DNA from: Nitrosomonadales bacterium
GTDB taxonomy: Bacteria > Pseudomonadota > Gammaproteobacteria > Burkholderiales > Gallionellaceae
Direction of reading: 5' to 3'
NCBI GenBank assembly: GCA_016721605.1
Contig: JADKHS010000001.1
Location: forward strand, 124,001-188,000
Length of the DNA stretch: 64,000 bases
The notes under the pieces are model-generated. The model was not told the DNA's origin, did no database searches, and was given only the letters and a program-made list of their open reading frames with translations. Shown here piece after piece: positions 1 through 9,675 of the stretch (position 1 is the stretch's first letter; every line of letters starts with the position of its first letter). Made by a program: the position numbers and the translations under genes.

Positions 1-1
1 G

Positions 2-364
2 GGTTCTGGCTTGGGTGGAGTGTTAACACATCTTGCCAACGTTCGCCCGGACGGACGATACATCGGCGTGGAGGCCGCACCCTTGCCGTTTTTCTGGAGT
101 TGGTTACGTATTAGGCTAGGCAGCCACCGCAACTGCCGGGTGAAGTGGGGAAGTTTGTGGGACTGCGATTTATCGCAGTATGACGTGGTGTTTGCCTATC
201 TCTCACCAGTGCCAATGGGTAAACTCTGGCACAAGGCACGCGCCGAAATGCGTCCTGGCACAATGTTTATCAGCAGCACCTTTACCGTACTTGATCAAGC
301 ACAGCATGAAACCGTACAGGTAGATGACTTGCATCATTCCACTCTATTTATCTGGCATATGTAA
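2..364 (+). CDS. Class I SAM-dependent methyltransferase, C-terminal part (5' end outside window)
   Basis: The reading frame is open from the first bases of the window to a TAA at 362-364, so the start lies upstream. The first visible residues, GSGLGG, look like the glycine-rich SAM-binding motif I of Rossmann-fold methyltransferases, followed about 15 residues later by an acidic strand end (IGVEAAP) that would bind the ribose hydroxyls. A YDVVFAYLSP segment fits motif IV. About 120 residues remain. The substrate cannot be told from this fragment. It points away from the minus-strand diguanylate cyclase relic next to it. Confidence 0.6.
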   Translation, partial: GSGLGGVLTHLANVRPDGRYIGVEAAPLPFFWSWLRIRLGSHRNCRVKWGSLWDCDLSQYDVVFAYLSPVPMGKLWHKARAEMRPGTMFISSTFTVLDQAQHETVQVDDLHHSTLFIWHM

Positions 365-496
365 TAATTGATAAGGATAAATAAAGCACAAATTAAATCA
401 TTCGTTCGCACTGATAACCAGCCACTTAGCAAGTGTATTGATATGCCTAGGCCGTTCTATACGAAAGATGCGCTACCACTATTCATAAAAACAAAA

Positions 497-2173
497 CTAT
501 TGTTTAAGCTCTGACGCGCCAATCACTCGATTGCGTCCAGTCTGCTTTGCCTTATAAAGTGCAGCATCAGCTCCTTTGTGCCAGGAAGAATAATAATGAA
601 TTCTTCGCCTCCATAACGGGCCAGTACATCAGTACTGCGTATTATGCTCTTCACAACTTTAGCCAAGTGTACAAGCGCCACATCACCGGTAGAATGTCCT
701 AATCTATCATTGATTTCTTTGAAATGGTCAATATCTATCATTGCAAAAGGGTTAGAGGTGTGCCATGTCTATCAGCCCTTTCAAATTCCCGCACCAGTGC
801 TGCATCCATACCACGTCTATTCAGCGCACCGGTTAAAAAATCTTGGTGCGCAACTTCGTTTATGTAATCAAGCTTTGTAGTGAGTTCATTAATTTTCTTC
901 TCTGCTTCATCCACTTTTTTCTGGGTTTCTTGAAAAGCTGTATGGCTACGTTGCGCATCCGCACTCATCTTCCGTATGTCGCCTACCAAATTTTCAAGTA
1001 TGGCGCTTAAATTAGTTACGTCATGTATCGATGTGATTTGCTCCTGATAATTCTTTATTTTAAACTGATAGTTACCCGCGCTCTCTGTTATATCTGCCAA
1101 ATTACTTACAAAAGTGACCACCATTTTTTTAATGGCTTCTTTAGCCTCATTAAGCCCTTGCTTGATATGTGATTGCTTGTAGATCAGTTCTTTAAGACTA
1201 TTTTCTGCGCTGTAAAGTAAATCAATATCAATCGGTTTTGAAATAATCTCTTGAACGATTGTAATTTGCCCATGAAACCATTCGTCTTCTATGGTCAATT
1301 CGCCCATGCTGGAAACCAGCAGCCGCAACATTTGGATAAGCATTTCCTGTATGCGGCGTTGCGAATCATTTTGTAACTCCGCTCGGAGTAACGTGGATTT
1401 TAATGCCTCGCCCAGTGAATTCGCTTCTTCTATGGACAGAGATTCGCGCACGCGTTTTAGCAATGCTTCTATTCTCTGAGCCGCGCCTGCAATGTTAGCA
1501 AGCTGTGGAACGACCGCTAAATTAACGGCTCTGATCAGCATATCGCGCCAAATAATTGCCAGTTCCCGCTGACTATCATCAGTATTAGCCCCTGGGTTAG
1601 ATGACTGAACAATTTTCTGAATTATAGATTGTTGTTCTTGCCCTGCTTCTTTCGCATGGAAGTGATTTATTTCAGTAGCTTGATGGGTTATCTGACCTTT
1701 CCCCCAAGACGTGATTAAGATATGCATTTTTTGACCCAATTGATTGGGATCATTGGCAAACTTGATTAATATGCGATTCAAGTTTTCAATTTTTTTACTC
1801 AGGCTAAGATTTTCCATGGTCTACTTCTAATTGCTTTAGCAGGAAGCGTAAAAGCGTAGTCCAATTCACTCCAACAGCTTCACCAGTTCCTGTTGAAAAA
1901 AGGCTACGAAGCAGCTCCTCCAACTTGGTTTGGTCGGTTTTCAACCAACTTATGAATGGACTGCGCAACGGCCACCAACTCGAGGCGCTCCTTGCCCATC
2001 TCACATAAAATTTTTACCAGAGATTTACTGAGAATTGCGGAATGATCTACAAACTCAATTCCTGCAATCTTGTTATAGGCACGTCGATAATTGTCCGGTG
2101 TTGGCGGACTCTTGTCATTGGAAAGTTGTATAAAGGCCTGTCGAGCCAGCTCTATAGGCGTAATTGTTTTCAT
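497..2173 (-). pseudogene. Diguanylate cyclase (GGDEF), broken by frameshifts and an internal deletion
   Basis: The protein starts at 2173 (MKTITPIELARQAF) and reads through at least three frame changes (near 1930, 1810 and 745). A long helical, probably coiled-coil N-terminal region of about 450 residues precedes the GGDEF domain (FLTGALNRRGMD, then [12 protein letters not shown] and the active-site ARYGGEEF), which in intact enzymes makes cyclic di-GMP from two GTP. After IILPGT the frame jumps straight to the C-terminal motif [16 protein letters not shown], ending at TAG 497-499. In intact GGDEF domains these two motifs are separated by roughly 45-50 residues, so about 140-150 bases are missing and the domain cannot fold normally. 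The break near 745 is one missing base before MIDIDH; this type could be sequencing error, but the deletion is larger than that. Confidence 0.8.
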
Positions 2174-2988
2174 ATATCGCTATCGTTAATCTGCAAAACA
2201 GGATCGTTGCTAGTATTTAATTGCATTAACTGACAAGAATATTGTGGGGCTATACTCTTTTCATTTTACGCCTGCACCAATCGTGCGGCGATACCTTTTT
2301 AGCGCCTGCAGTCGTGTTGGCCTTCTAAATGCATTGAGTAAATTTGCAGACTACTCCATCACATGGCTTTGCACTACAAATTCCGGATCATACTTTTATC
2401 CGTCTCTGATTAAGACAGCTCACCGACGCACTTATAAGTCCGCAATGATCTTTGTCAGGCTAACCTCAGTAATCTGGCCAGCACTTGTTGCAACACAATA
2501 ATGATAACGTGTCATCGCGTTGCGAGGTAGGCGAGCAATTCTTTAGTCCAGCTATCGAGATGATGGTTTTCACCTTCGTTCAAGACCACACGGATGATCT
2601 CTCTGCGGCGGCAAATCTCCCGTCGAGGTCTATGAATTGCCAATCCAATTCATCTAACAAGGAAAAATCAGCGTTCTCCTCTTGTTCCTAGTCTGTCAGC
2701 GTTTAATTCGGGTTGAGTGTAATTCCCGATTTCAGACCAAGCGCAGTTTCGTGGATCCATCCAGTACGCAAAATAGCGGGTTCTCTCACAGAGGGAGTCG
2801 TGTGCCCAGCATGGTGGCGCACGGCACCGCTCACAGCGCAAGCGGATGAAGAGTATTTTTGCTGAACATTCAGCGCCAAGGCGGCAACTTAAGTACGGCG
2901 GGATGGTCCGAGAGGCGAAGACTCGTTCTCAGGAGACATGGCCCTGGCTCTGAGCGCCCGGCGCTATAAGTTAAAAACGCTGAATAAT
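2174..2988. other. Stretch without a recognisable gene; decayed coding remnants suspected
   Basis: No long open frame makes sense here. On the minus strand, short protein-like segments appear between stops (for example YDPEFVVQSHVME and LNAFRRPTRLQALKRY around 2260-2400, and ICRRREIIRVVLNEG around 2560-2610), which looks like an old gene or transposon with many lesions. I do not recognise the family. The region separates the diguanylate cyclase relic from the IS5 transposase relic. Confidence 0.35.
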
Positions 2989-4076
2989 TCACATCTTAGC
3001 AGAGTCCGGCCTTGGTTTCCGGATGCGGGGTGAAATTCTCGATTTTTGCCTGAATTGCGCCATTCTTGCATTATTCCCCGTTTTTCGTATTTGGGGCGCG
3101 ACGGTATTCAAATACGCAGCCATCAGGCGCCAGCGCAAATTAGCAAGACCAAACAGCGCAAATAGCTGAGCGGTGTTCTAGCTAACCCTTTGTATCGGGT
3201 CTTGCGGTGCCTGAACAGGTTCTTCACCACATGGAATGGATGCTCGACTTTGGCACGAATACTGGCTTTGGCATGTTCAAGTTTTTCCATCAGCTCGCCT
3301 ACGGCCGACTTATCCGGCGCTTTACGTTTGGAGGGGCCGCATCCGCAACATGCCAAGTCACGGACAACTCCGGATTCTCTTCACGCTTCTCAACGCCCTG
3401 ATAACCCGCATCACCAAACGCATCCGTTTCATCGCCATGCCGCAGCGCCTGCGCCTGGGTTCACATCATGCACATTGGCTGCCGTACCGGCGGGGTATAG
3501 ACAAGCCCTGACTGCGCGTCAACCCCAATGTGCGCCTTCATGCCGAAATGCCACTGATTGCCTTTTCGGGCTGGTGCATCTCGGCATCACGTTCCTTTCA
3601 TATTCTTGGTCGAAGGAGGTGCGGCGGTCAGTGGTATCGACAATGGTACCCTCACACAGAGCTAATCCCTTCTCAGCCAGACAGGCGTTAGTCGCGTTAA
3701 ATGGGTTCGGTCAGTTGATGCGCTGACAGCAGATGGCGAAATTTGAACAGGGTTATTCACGTCCGGTGCCGCTTCACGATTCAAATCAATGCCGACAAAG
3801 CGGCGTATGGCCTGCACTCAATAAGCGCATCTCCCGTCGCTTCATCCGAAGGAAAGTACGAACGCTGCTCGCAACACGCCGATACGCAGGATCCGCTCCG
3901 CCCGACCGGCCGGGCGAGGGCCGACGGCGCCCTCGAAAATACGGAGCAATGACATTCGTCAGGGATAACCAAGGCGTGACCGCTTCAATTTCGGCCAGAA
4001 AACGATCACGCCGTATCACACGCTTCTTTGCCGCATACTCCAGTTCAGAAAAGCCAGATTGCATCTCGTTAATCAC
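2989..4076 (-). pseudogene. IS5-family DDE transposase relic
   Basis: Read from 4076 down, the pieces match an IS5-group transposase in order: an N-terminal segment (EYAAKKRVIRRDRFLAEIE, VTPW), then SQ-type early domain and FVGIDL-like remnants near 3790, a GTLVDTTLIAAPTST segment with the first catalytic aspartate near 3650, MHQ..K.N.WHFG-type remnants near 3550, and the C-terminal VEHPFHVVKNLF.HRKTRYKGLA with the catalytic glutamate near 3240-3180. The end LMAAYLNTVAPQIRK runs to a TGA at 2989-2991. At least five frame changes separate the pieces, so it is not functional. Terminal inverted repeats were not found with confidence. Several plus-strand open frames here are mere shadows. Confidence 0.85.
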
Positions 4077-4165
4077 TAATAATCAAAGTGATGCAATTAT
4101 ATCATGGTGGCGAAGTTCAGTGAGGTGCAGTGGAATAAATCAGTGTTTCCTTAAACAGTAAGTAT

Positions 4166-4239
4166 CCCCCGGCAAAGCCGGGGGCTTTAGTTTTGTTAGC
4201 CCCTCAAAGGGGCAAAATTATGAAGCGCCTAAAGGCGCT
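4166..4239. repeat. Three consecutive perfect hairpins at one end of the IS200-like element
   Basis: Within 74 bases there are three perfect inverted repeats: an 8-bp stem with loop AAA (4166-4184), GCCCC-tcaaa-GGGGC (4199-4213), and AGCGCC-taaa-GGCGCT (4224-4239). They lie just past the stop codon of the transposase. The first is probably the strand-transfer hairpin of the element; any could also stop transcription. Loops are all A-rich. Confidence 0.8.
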
Positions 4240-4247
4240 GGCTCACT

Positions 4248-4698
4248 TTATTCAAAGTTCGGCTGGTCGACAATACGCGTCTTCTGTATCCTGAGTTCTG
4301 ACGTACGCTCTGACCATCTCTTGATCAAGTCAATCGTGGTCACAAAATGCCCTCGTTTGCCCAAAAATTTTCACCCGTATAGTTTCTTATGCTTGCCTTG
4401 CGAACAGTCTTGCTATCGATATCGCGCTTTGCCTTTGATATAACAAATTACGTGCACGACACCGAATGCTTCGGTGGAATACCGATGCGGATATGCACGG
4501 ATCCAGCATCAAGTGTCCTTCCACAATCGACATTCTTTTTTGTTCCGCAACTCTCGAATATCTCACCAAGATGTTTTGCGGATTGCCCTAAAAATAATCT
4601 TTCTTTCGCCCCTTTGAGGATAAATACCAGTCATTCTTACAATCCCACTTCGTATGACAAAGACTCTGGTACTCTCTCTTTTGATTCTCCTAACTTTT
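4248..4698 (-). pseudogene. IS200/IS605 TnpA-type transposase (Y1 HUH), frameshifted
   Basis: Reading from about 4698, the segments SLCHTKWDCKND, then GHLMLD followed in another frame by HVHICIGIPPKHSV (the HUH metal-binding motif is HVH), YIKGKSAISIARLF, FWAKGYFVTTIGLD and YVRTQEIQKTRIVDQPNFE match IS200-type TnpA from start to end in the right order; the stop is TAA 4248-4250. TnpA is a Y1 transposase that cuts and joins single-stranded DNA at hairpin ends. At least three frame changes are needed to read it through, so it is probably dead, although part of this may be sequence error. Normal length is about 140-150 residues, which fits the span. Confidence 0.75.
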
Positions 4699-4770
4699 AG
4701 CCAAGTCAGTGGAATCAGGCCGATTGTAGCGCTCAATGAGTCCTTAGGAGTCCCCGGCAAAGCCGAAGGT

Positions 4771-5386
4771 TTACATTTGACGCCGCGTTTTCACAGACCG
4801 TGCTGATCTTTCCCGCAGAGATGATGCGGGCGATAAGTCCGGCAATCGATGCACTGACAGCGACTACCTTTGATAGTCACAACCCGACAACAAAGCTGCT
4901 AACCTTGATGGCCGACAGTTACTTTCAGACCTCGTTCGAAACCTTGTCCACGCATACCATAACCCACGCCGCAAATGCATTAGCCGAAATATTCGCTGCA
5001 AACGTGGCCGAATTTTCCACCAAGGCCGACACAACTAAGCCAAACTTAGAACTGTTCCACATAACTCGGATCAAGCAGTACGTCTTTAAAAACCTCAATA
5101 ATCCAGAATTGTCGATCCAAAAGTGTCCCAAGCCCTGCAGATTTCGCCAGCTCATATCCACCGCTTGTTCAAAGTAGAAGAGCAAACATTCAGCGCATGG
5201 ATCTGGACACGCCGCCTTCTCGCGTGCAAATTAGCGCTACAAGATCCGGCCAAATCGCATTTAACAATTAGCCAAATTATATATAACTGCGGGTTTAACA
5301 ACTCATCCCATTTCTCGCGCGCGTTCCGTACAAAATTCGGTACAACGGCGCGCGAATGGAGAGAAAAAATGATAGTGAGTGCTTAA
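4771..5386 (+). pseudogene. AraC-family transcription regulator, 5'-truncated by IS200-like element
   Basis: The frame is open leftward into the IS boundary (FTFDAAFSQTVLIFPAEMM precedes the first possible GTG at 4800), so the N-terminus was lost. Residues to about 5120 form the remains of the sensor domain. After a single frame change near 5123 comes a clear AraC double helix-turn-helix: VSQALQISPAHIHRLF, then LTISQIIYNCGFNNSSHFSRAF, KFGTTAREWR, ending in TAA near 5386. Intact members bind promoter DNA with this domain. What it regulated is unknown. The truncation makes it a pseudogene whatever the cause of the frame change. Confidence 0.75.
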
Positions 5387-5532
5387 GCCTTAAAGGCTGC
5401 CGATAAATAGCGATTTCAACTACATGACCCGCAGTATCCGATTTCCCCTCAATGGCAAAACCTGGTCAACTATGTTGAAAATGTGCCTAAAATATACGTC
5501 GGACTACTGAGATCATTTTGGGTTTGATTATC

Positions 5533-5605
5533 GGTGGAATGGCGGGAATTGAATCCGCGCCCGCAATTACGCTACAAACAACTCTACACTCTTAATCAAG
5601 TTATT
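5533..5605 (-). other. Degenerate 3' end of tmRNA (ssrA), probable old attachment-site copy
   Basis: On the minus strand, 5605 to 5533 reads like the 3' part of tmRNA: a TTAAGnnTGTAG segment, TTTGTAG, a TTGCGGGCGCGG stretch, a T-loop TTCAATT closed by CCCGCC, and CCATTCCACC where CCAnCTCCACCA is expected. The T-stem has one mismatch (the base before TTC is A instead of G) and the final CCA is lost, so this is a worn copy, not a working gene, and no 5' part is present. Integrative elements often use the 3' end of ssrA and leave such a copy at the far border. A tRNA 3' end is the main alternative. Confidence 0.55.
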
Positions 5606-5635
5606 TAATTTCATCCGGTAAGCGCCATAATAATT

Positions 5636-6220
5636 ATGGCACCAGTCTTGCGTGCTTGTTGCCAATAGCGGTAGCCATTAATCCCCGGTCAACTATGCAT
5701 AGCATGCCAAGAGTCAAATTCAAAAGAAGTCCTTGGCATACTTCCCATTCGCTAGTGCGATAAGAACCAATGTTGGCACTCACGATTGGCATGAAAGCAT
5801 AACTCCACGAGTACGGTTAGTGTGCCTACGGGTAGCCTACATGCCCGTCCGGGGCTGCCAGGGCAGCCAAGCTGCTTGACGTTAGCATCCTCATCTCGGG
5901 GCACCTCGAAATTGTCGCCATCAATCGCCACGAGCCGCAAACCCGCACAAAATGGATTAGGTATTTGTCGGGGCCTGACCAACCAACGGCACACAGGCAC
6001 GCGCCATCAACATATACAACGGGCGCATGCCTATCTTTGTTGCGCAGTTTACTGATGATAATTTGGCTACCGTGCAGATGTCGGACTGAACCGCCTCAGA
6101 CGAAATCCTGCGCAATGACAACAAATACTTGCATAGACCAATCCCGGGGTAGAAACTGAGGCAATGCAGCAGTAGACGCCTGCAACAGGCGGAGAGTTGC
6201 GTATTCACTGGCTGTTGCAG
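5636..6220 (-). pseudogene. IS4-type DDE transposase relic
   Basis: Minus-strand pieces match the central part of an IS4-group transposase: GLRLVAIDGDNFEVPRDEDAN (the DG of the first catalytic motif) followed by LGCPGSPGR near 5850-5950, then VELCFHAN and, after a frame change, VSANIGSYRTSEWEV near 5750, and LTLGMLCIVDRGL near 5670-5700 corresponding to the second catalytic aspartate region. The C-terminal part with the catalytic glutamate is not seen, and a tmRNA-like relic starts about 30 bases further on. Clearly dead. Confidence 0.65.
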
Positions 6221-6441
6221 CCAGTGTTCATCAAGAATTTGTGAATGTACTCAGTCAGGATATACTCTAGCCAAAAGACTAGCACACAGGCAATCTCTTA
6301 ACTGGGCTCCGGTATTCAAAACTGCTTTGATTCTATTTCTACTTACGTAGGGACAATGGCTAAGTTCAACTGAACTTTTAGTTATCCGAACAGTATTAGA
6401 ACAAGTCCTGCTCTTTAATTGCATGTTTACTCTTAATTATT

Positions 6442-6828
6442 TTATTCAGCTTCGACCAACTTAGTATCCAACGGTCGATCTAATAATTCAATCAATGCCA
6501 TTGGTGCATTGTCTCCTTTGCGAAAACCGAATTTAAAAATACGCGAATATCCACCATTTCGAGTTGCATAACGTGGGCCAAGCTCATCAAACAGCTTAGT
6601 AACCATTTCACGGTCACGCAACCGATCAAAAGCCAAACGCCTGTTAGCCAAACTAGGGGTTTTACCCAGAGTCAAGATGGGTTCAGCTACACGACGCAAT
6701 TCCTTTGCCTTGGGTAAAGTAGTCTTTATAGCTTCATGACGCAACAAAGAAGTAATCATGTTGCGTAACATTGCCAACCGATGACTGCTAGTACGATTAA
6801 GTTTTCTTAGTCCTAAACGATGACGCAT
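6442..6828 (-). CDS. rplQ: 50S ribosomal protein L17
   Basis: Complete at 128 residues, starting [17 protein letters not shown], the typical L17 N-terminus; also shows [19 protein letters not shown] and [21 protein letters not shown]17 sits near the exit tunnel of the large subunit. It is the last gene of the alpha operon, 12 bases after rpoA, with an AAGGGT ribosome binding site. About 220 bases without a gene follow before the IS4 relic; no convincing terminator with a T-run was seen there. Confidence 0.97.
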   Translation of the reverse strand: MRHRLGLRKLNRTSSHRLAMLRNMITSLLRHEAIKTTLPKAKELRRVAEPILTLGKTPSLANRRLAFDRLRDREMVTKLFDELGPRYATRNGGYSRIFKFGFRKGDNAPMALIELLDRPLDTKLVEAE

Positions 6829-6840
6829 AAATACCCTTTC

Positions 6841-7812
6841 TCACTTCTCAATTGGCACAGGCCAATTTTCCAATTTCATTCCCAATGACAGACCATGCTC
6901 AGCAAGTACCTGTTTTATTTCATTCAAAGACTTACGGCCCAAGTTAGGAGTGCGTAGCAAATCATTCTCAGTATTCTGAATTAAATCACCAACATAATGG
7001 ATACTTTGTGCTTTAAGGCAATTTGAAGAACGCGGAGTCAATTCCAAATCATCCACGGGGCGCAACAACATCGGGTCAACCTTAGGAGTTTGTGGCTTTT
7101 CCACAGGCGCTGGTGTTCCTTCCAGTGCAGCAAATACTGAAAACTGATCGACTAATATACGAGCAGCATAACGAATAGCATCTTCAGGATCAATGGCACC
7201 ATTAGTTTCAATTTCCATTATTAGTTTGTCTAAATCTGTGCGCTGTTCCACACGCGCGCTTTCAACCGCGTAGCTAACACGACTTACTGGACTAAAAGAT
7301 GAATCAAGCGCAATATGTCCAATTGCACGATTTTCTATTGGACCCTGACGCGCAATAGCAGATACATATCCTCTACCTTGCTGAACCTTAATTTCCATGT
7401 CTAACTTACCACCTGCAGTCAGATGCGCAATGACATGTGATGGATTAATCACCTCAGTGTCCGCATCAACGGTAATAGCACCCGCCGTCACAACACCAAC
7501 ACCTTCTTTCTTAAGAGTAAGTATCGCCATGTTAGAGTTATGAAGCTTAATCACTAGGCCCTTTAAATTAAGCAATATCTCAACCACATCTTCCTGCACA
7601 CCATCAATAGACGAATATTCATGTAAAACACTAGCAATTTTTACCTCTGTTGGAGCATAGCCAGGCATAGAAGACAACAATATTCGACGCAAAGCATTGC
7701 CAAGTGTATGTCCATAGCCACGTTCAAAAGGCTCCATTACAATTCTAGCTTGCATGCTAGAAACTCTTTGCACTTCGATAATGCGGGGTTTCAGAAAATC
7801 ATTGTTGTGCAT
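6841..7812 (-). CDS. rpoA: RNA polymerase alpha subunit
   Basis: Complete at 323 residues, close to the usual 325-330. The N-terminal domain (about 1-235) that dimerises and binds beta and beta' shows [21 protein letters not shown] linker rich in proline (about 236-250) leads to the C-terminal domain with [17 protein letters not shown] and [14 protein letters not shown], which contacts UP elements and activators. It lies between rpsD and rplQ as in most proteobacteria, with a GGAG sequence upstream of ATG 7812. No frame break. Confidence 0.98.
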   Translation of the reverse strand: MHNNDFLKPRIIEVQRVSSMQARIVMEPFERGYGHTLGNALRRILLSSMPGYAPTEVKIASVLHEYSSIDGVQEDVVEILLNLKGLVIKLHNSNMAILTLKKEGVGVVTAGAITVDADTEVINPSHVIAHLTAGGKLDMEIKVQQGRGYVSAIARQGPIENRAIGHIALDSSFSPVSRVSYAVESARVEQRTDLDKLIMEIETNGAIDPEDAIRYAARILVDQFSVFAALEGTPAPVEKPQTPKVDPMLLRPVDDLELTPRSSNCLKAQSIHYVGDLIQNTENDLLRTPNLGRKSLNEIKQVLAEHGLSLGMKLENWPVPIEK

Positions 7813-7829
7813 ATCCGACTCCGCATAAA

Positions 7830-8457
7830 TTACTTGGAATACAACTCGACAATAAGATGCTCATTAATTGATGCAGGCAATTCCGAACGCTGGGGCTTAG
7901 ATTTATATATACCTTTCATAGCCTTAGAATCAACCTCCACCCACTCAGGAAAACCTCGTTGCTCAGCTGCTTGCAAGGATGCCTTAACTCGTAGCTGCAT
8001 CTTAGCACTATCTGCTATCTCAACCACATCACCAGCGCGAACCTGATAGGACGGTATATTTACGCGTTTGCCATTTATCAAAATACCATTGTGACGAACT
8101 ACTTGACGCGCCTCCGAACGAGATGCACCAAAACCCATACGATAAGACACATTATCTAGGCGAGATTCCAACAATTGCAATAAATTTTCACCAGTGATAC
8201 CGCGCTGTATTCCTGCAGAGCGATAAGTCAAGCGGAACTGGTGCTCAAGCTCGCCATAAATACGGCGCACTTTTTTGCTTCTCCCGGGTTGCCCACCGTA
8301 ATCAGATAACCGAGTGTTTTTCTTCTGCCCGTGCTGACCGGAGGATAAGCACGTCGCTCAACCCACATTTGTCAGTGAAACATTTTTCGCCCTTCAAAAA
8401 CAGTTTTTCGCCTTCACGACGGCACTGACGGCACTTTGGATCAAGATTTCTAGCCAA
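7830..8457 (-). CDS. rpsD: 30S ribosomal protein S4
   Basis: The C-terminal 146 residues are open from 8270 ([15 protein letters not shown]4 RNA-binding domain [15 protein letters not shown]). The N-terminus is found upstream: TTG at 8455-8457 begins [19 protein letters not shown], with the cysteine-rich zinc-finger-like segment, and GERRAYPPGQHG-type residues follow in a shifted frame near 8330. The total span, 628 bases, fits the usual 209 residues with small base losses between 8270 and 8350. S4 nucleates 30S assembly and in many bacteria represses its own operon. No better start than TTG is in frame. Confidence 0.9.
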
Positions 8458-8472
8458 GGCTATCTCCTAAAA

Positions 8473-8862
8473 TTAGATACGACGCTTCTTTGGCGGACGA
8501 CAACCATTGTGTGGGACTGGCGTAATGTCAGAAATGCTAGTAATTTTAAAACCTGCCGCATTTAAAGCACGCACCGCCGACTCACGACCGGGACCCGGTC
8601 CTTTTATGCGCACTTCAAGGTTTTTCACACCACACTCATGAGCCGCCTTACTAGCAGTCTCACCAGCAATTTGAGCTGCAAACGGTGTACTTTTACGCGA
8701 ACCTTTAAAACCATTACTGCCACTAGTTGACCACGCCAAAGCATTCCCTTGGCGGTCAGTAATTGTCACAATAGTGTTGTTAAATGAAGCATGCACATGG
8801 GCAATACCTTCGGCTACGTTCTTTTTTACTTTCTTGCGCACTCGCGCATTCGTTTTAGCCAT
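8473..8862 (-). CDS. rpsK: 30S ribosomal protein S11
   Basis: 129 residues from ATG 8862 ([14 protein letters not shown]); an upstream in-frame TTG would add only two residues, and the GAGAGG ribosome binding site is spaced correctly for 8862. Conserved [16 protein letters not shown] and [18 protein letters not shown] are present. S11 forms part of the 30S platform near the mRNA exit. Complete, no frame break, 11 bases from rpsM's stop on one side and 15 from rpsD's start on the other. Confidence 0.97.
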   Translation of the reverse strand: MAKTNARVRKKVKKNVAEGIAHVHASFNNTIVTITDRQGNALAWSTSGSNGFKGSRKSTPFAAQIAGETASKAAHECGVKNLEVRIKGPGPGRESAVRALNAAGFKITSISDITPVPHNGCRPPKKRRI

Positions 8863-8879
8863 AATCAATCCTCTCGAAA

Positions 8880-9245
8880 TTACTTCTTGGCACCAGCGAC
8901 AGACTTGCGCGGACCTTTGCGAGTACGCGCATTAGTACGGGTTCGCTGACCTCGCACTGGCAACCCACGGCGATGACGCAAACCTCGATAGCAACCCAAA
9001 TCCATCAACCTCTTTATATTCATCGAAATTTCTCGACGCAAATCACCTTCCACAGTAAATTTAGCAACTTCGTCGCGCAACTTATCCATTTCTGCATCGG
9101 CGAGATCTTTTATTTTGGTGGCGGCATTAACCCCTACAGCAGCACATATTTTACGCGCTCGAGTGACACCTACACCGTAGATCGCAGTCAACGCGATTAC
9201 AGTGTGCTGATGGTTTGGAATATTTACCCCTGCAATACGAGCCAT
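8880..9245 (-). CDS. rpsM: 30S ribosomal protein S13
   Basis: Complete at 121 residues, start [14 protein letters not shown], with [12 protein letters not shown] and the C-terminal [24 protein letters not shown] tail that reaches the decoding-site tRNAs. S13 lies in the head of the 30S subunit and forms bridges to the 50S. First gene of the alpha operon after rpmJ. Confidence 0.97.
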   Translation of the reverse strand: MARIAGVNIPNHQHTVIALTAIYGVGVTRARKICAAVGVNAATKIKDLADAEMDKLRDEVAKFTVEGDLRREISMNIKRLMDLGCYRGLRHRRGLPVRGQRTRTNARTRKGPRKSVAGAKK

Positions 9246-9313
9246 ACAACTACCCTATCGTTTAAAAAGGCATTAAAAATTGCCACCTGAGAGAAAGCTT
9301 AGCTCACTCTCAC

Positions 9314-9429
9314 TTAGCCCTGGCGCTGCTTGTGGCGTGCATCACTACTACAGATCACGCGTACCACCCCTTTACGCCGTACTATTTTACAATTACGACA
9401 CACTTTTTTACCGACGCATGCACTTTCAT
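9314..9429 (-). CDS. rpmJ: 50S ribosomal protein L36 (one frame break)
   Basis: Too short for most gene finders but clear: ATG 9427-9429 after a GGAGAGGGA ribosome binding site starts MKVHASVKK, then after one missing base [28 protein letters not shown] and TAA 9314-9316. The three cysteines and the histidine of the zinc site are present (CxxC, C, H). With the missing base restored it is 38 residues; the usual length is 37, and the extra residue is a second serine after the third cysteine. Between infA and rpsM as expected. Confidence 0.88.
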
Positions 9430-9457
9430 TCCCTCTCCTTAATTCTACAGGTAACTA

Positions 9458-9675
9458 CTACTTAGCGCGAAACGTAATTCGCCCTTAGTCAGATCATAAG
9501 GAGTCAGTTCAACTGTAACTTTATCACCTGGTAAAATACGAATGTAGTGCATACGCATTTTACCTGAGATATGACCCAAAACGACATGACCGTTCTCTAA
9601 TTTCACACGAAAAGTTGCATTAGGAAGAGACTCAACAACCTCTCCTTGCATTTGCATCGCATCTTCTTTGGCCAT
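9458..9675 (-). CDS. infA: Translation initiation factor IF-1
   Basis: An OB-fold protein blocking the ribosomal A site during initiation. [40 protein letters not shown] and [19 protein letters not shown] are typical. As read, the last residues run on as [10 protein letters not shown]; restoring one G in a GGG run gives the expected GRITFRAK and a TAG at 9458-9460, for 72 residues, the normal length. The ATG overlaps the secY stop by one base (TGATG), so translation is probably coupled. Confidence 0.93.

Larger units (their letters stand above)
4166..4770 (-). mobile_element. IS200/IS605-like element remnant
   Basis: A transposase gene of the IS200 type is bracketed by palindromes of the kind these elements use as ends: CCCCCGGC-AAA-GCCGGGGG at 4166-4184 on one side and a related imperfect copy around 4752-4769 (CCCCGGCAAAGCCGAAGG) on the other, both in the same orientation. 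IS200/IS605 elements move as single strands using subterminal hairpins and make no target duplication, which agrees with the lack of one here. On the right side an AraC-type reading frame starts abruptly at the element boundary, so the insertion or a later deletion removed its 5' part. Confidence 0.7.

Noticed and set aside
3190..3726. Long plus-strand open frame of 178 codons
   Set aside because: It is the shadow of the minus-strand IS5 transposase relic, whose motifs are clear in the other strand.
6362..6377. AAGTTCA-AC-TGAACTT inverted repeat after rplQ as terminator
   Set aside because: The two-base loop is too tight and no T-run follows on the minus strand.
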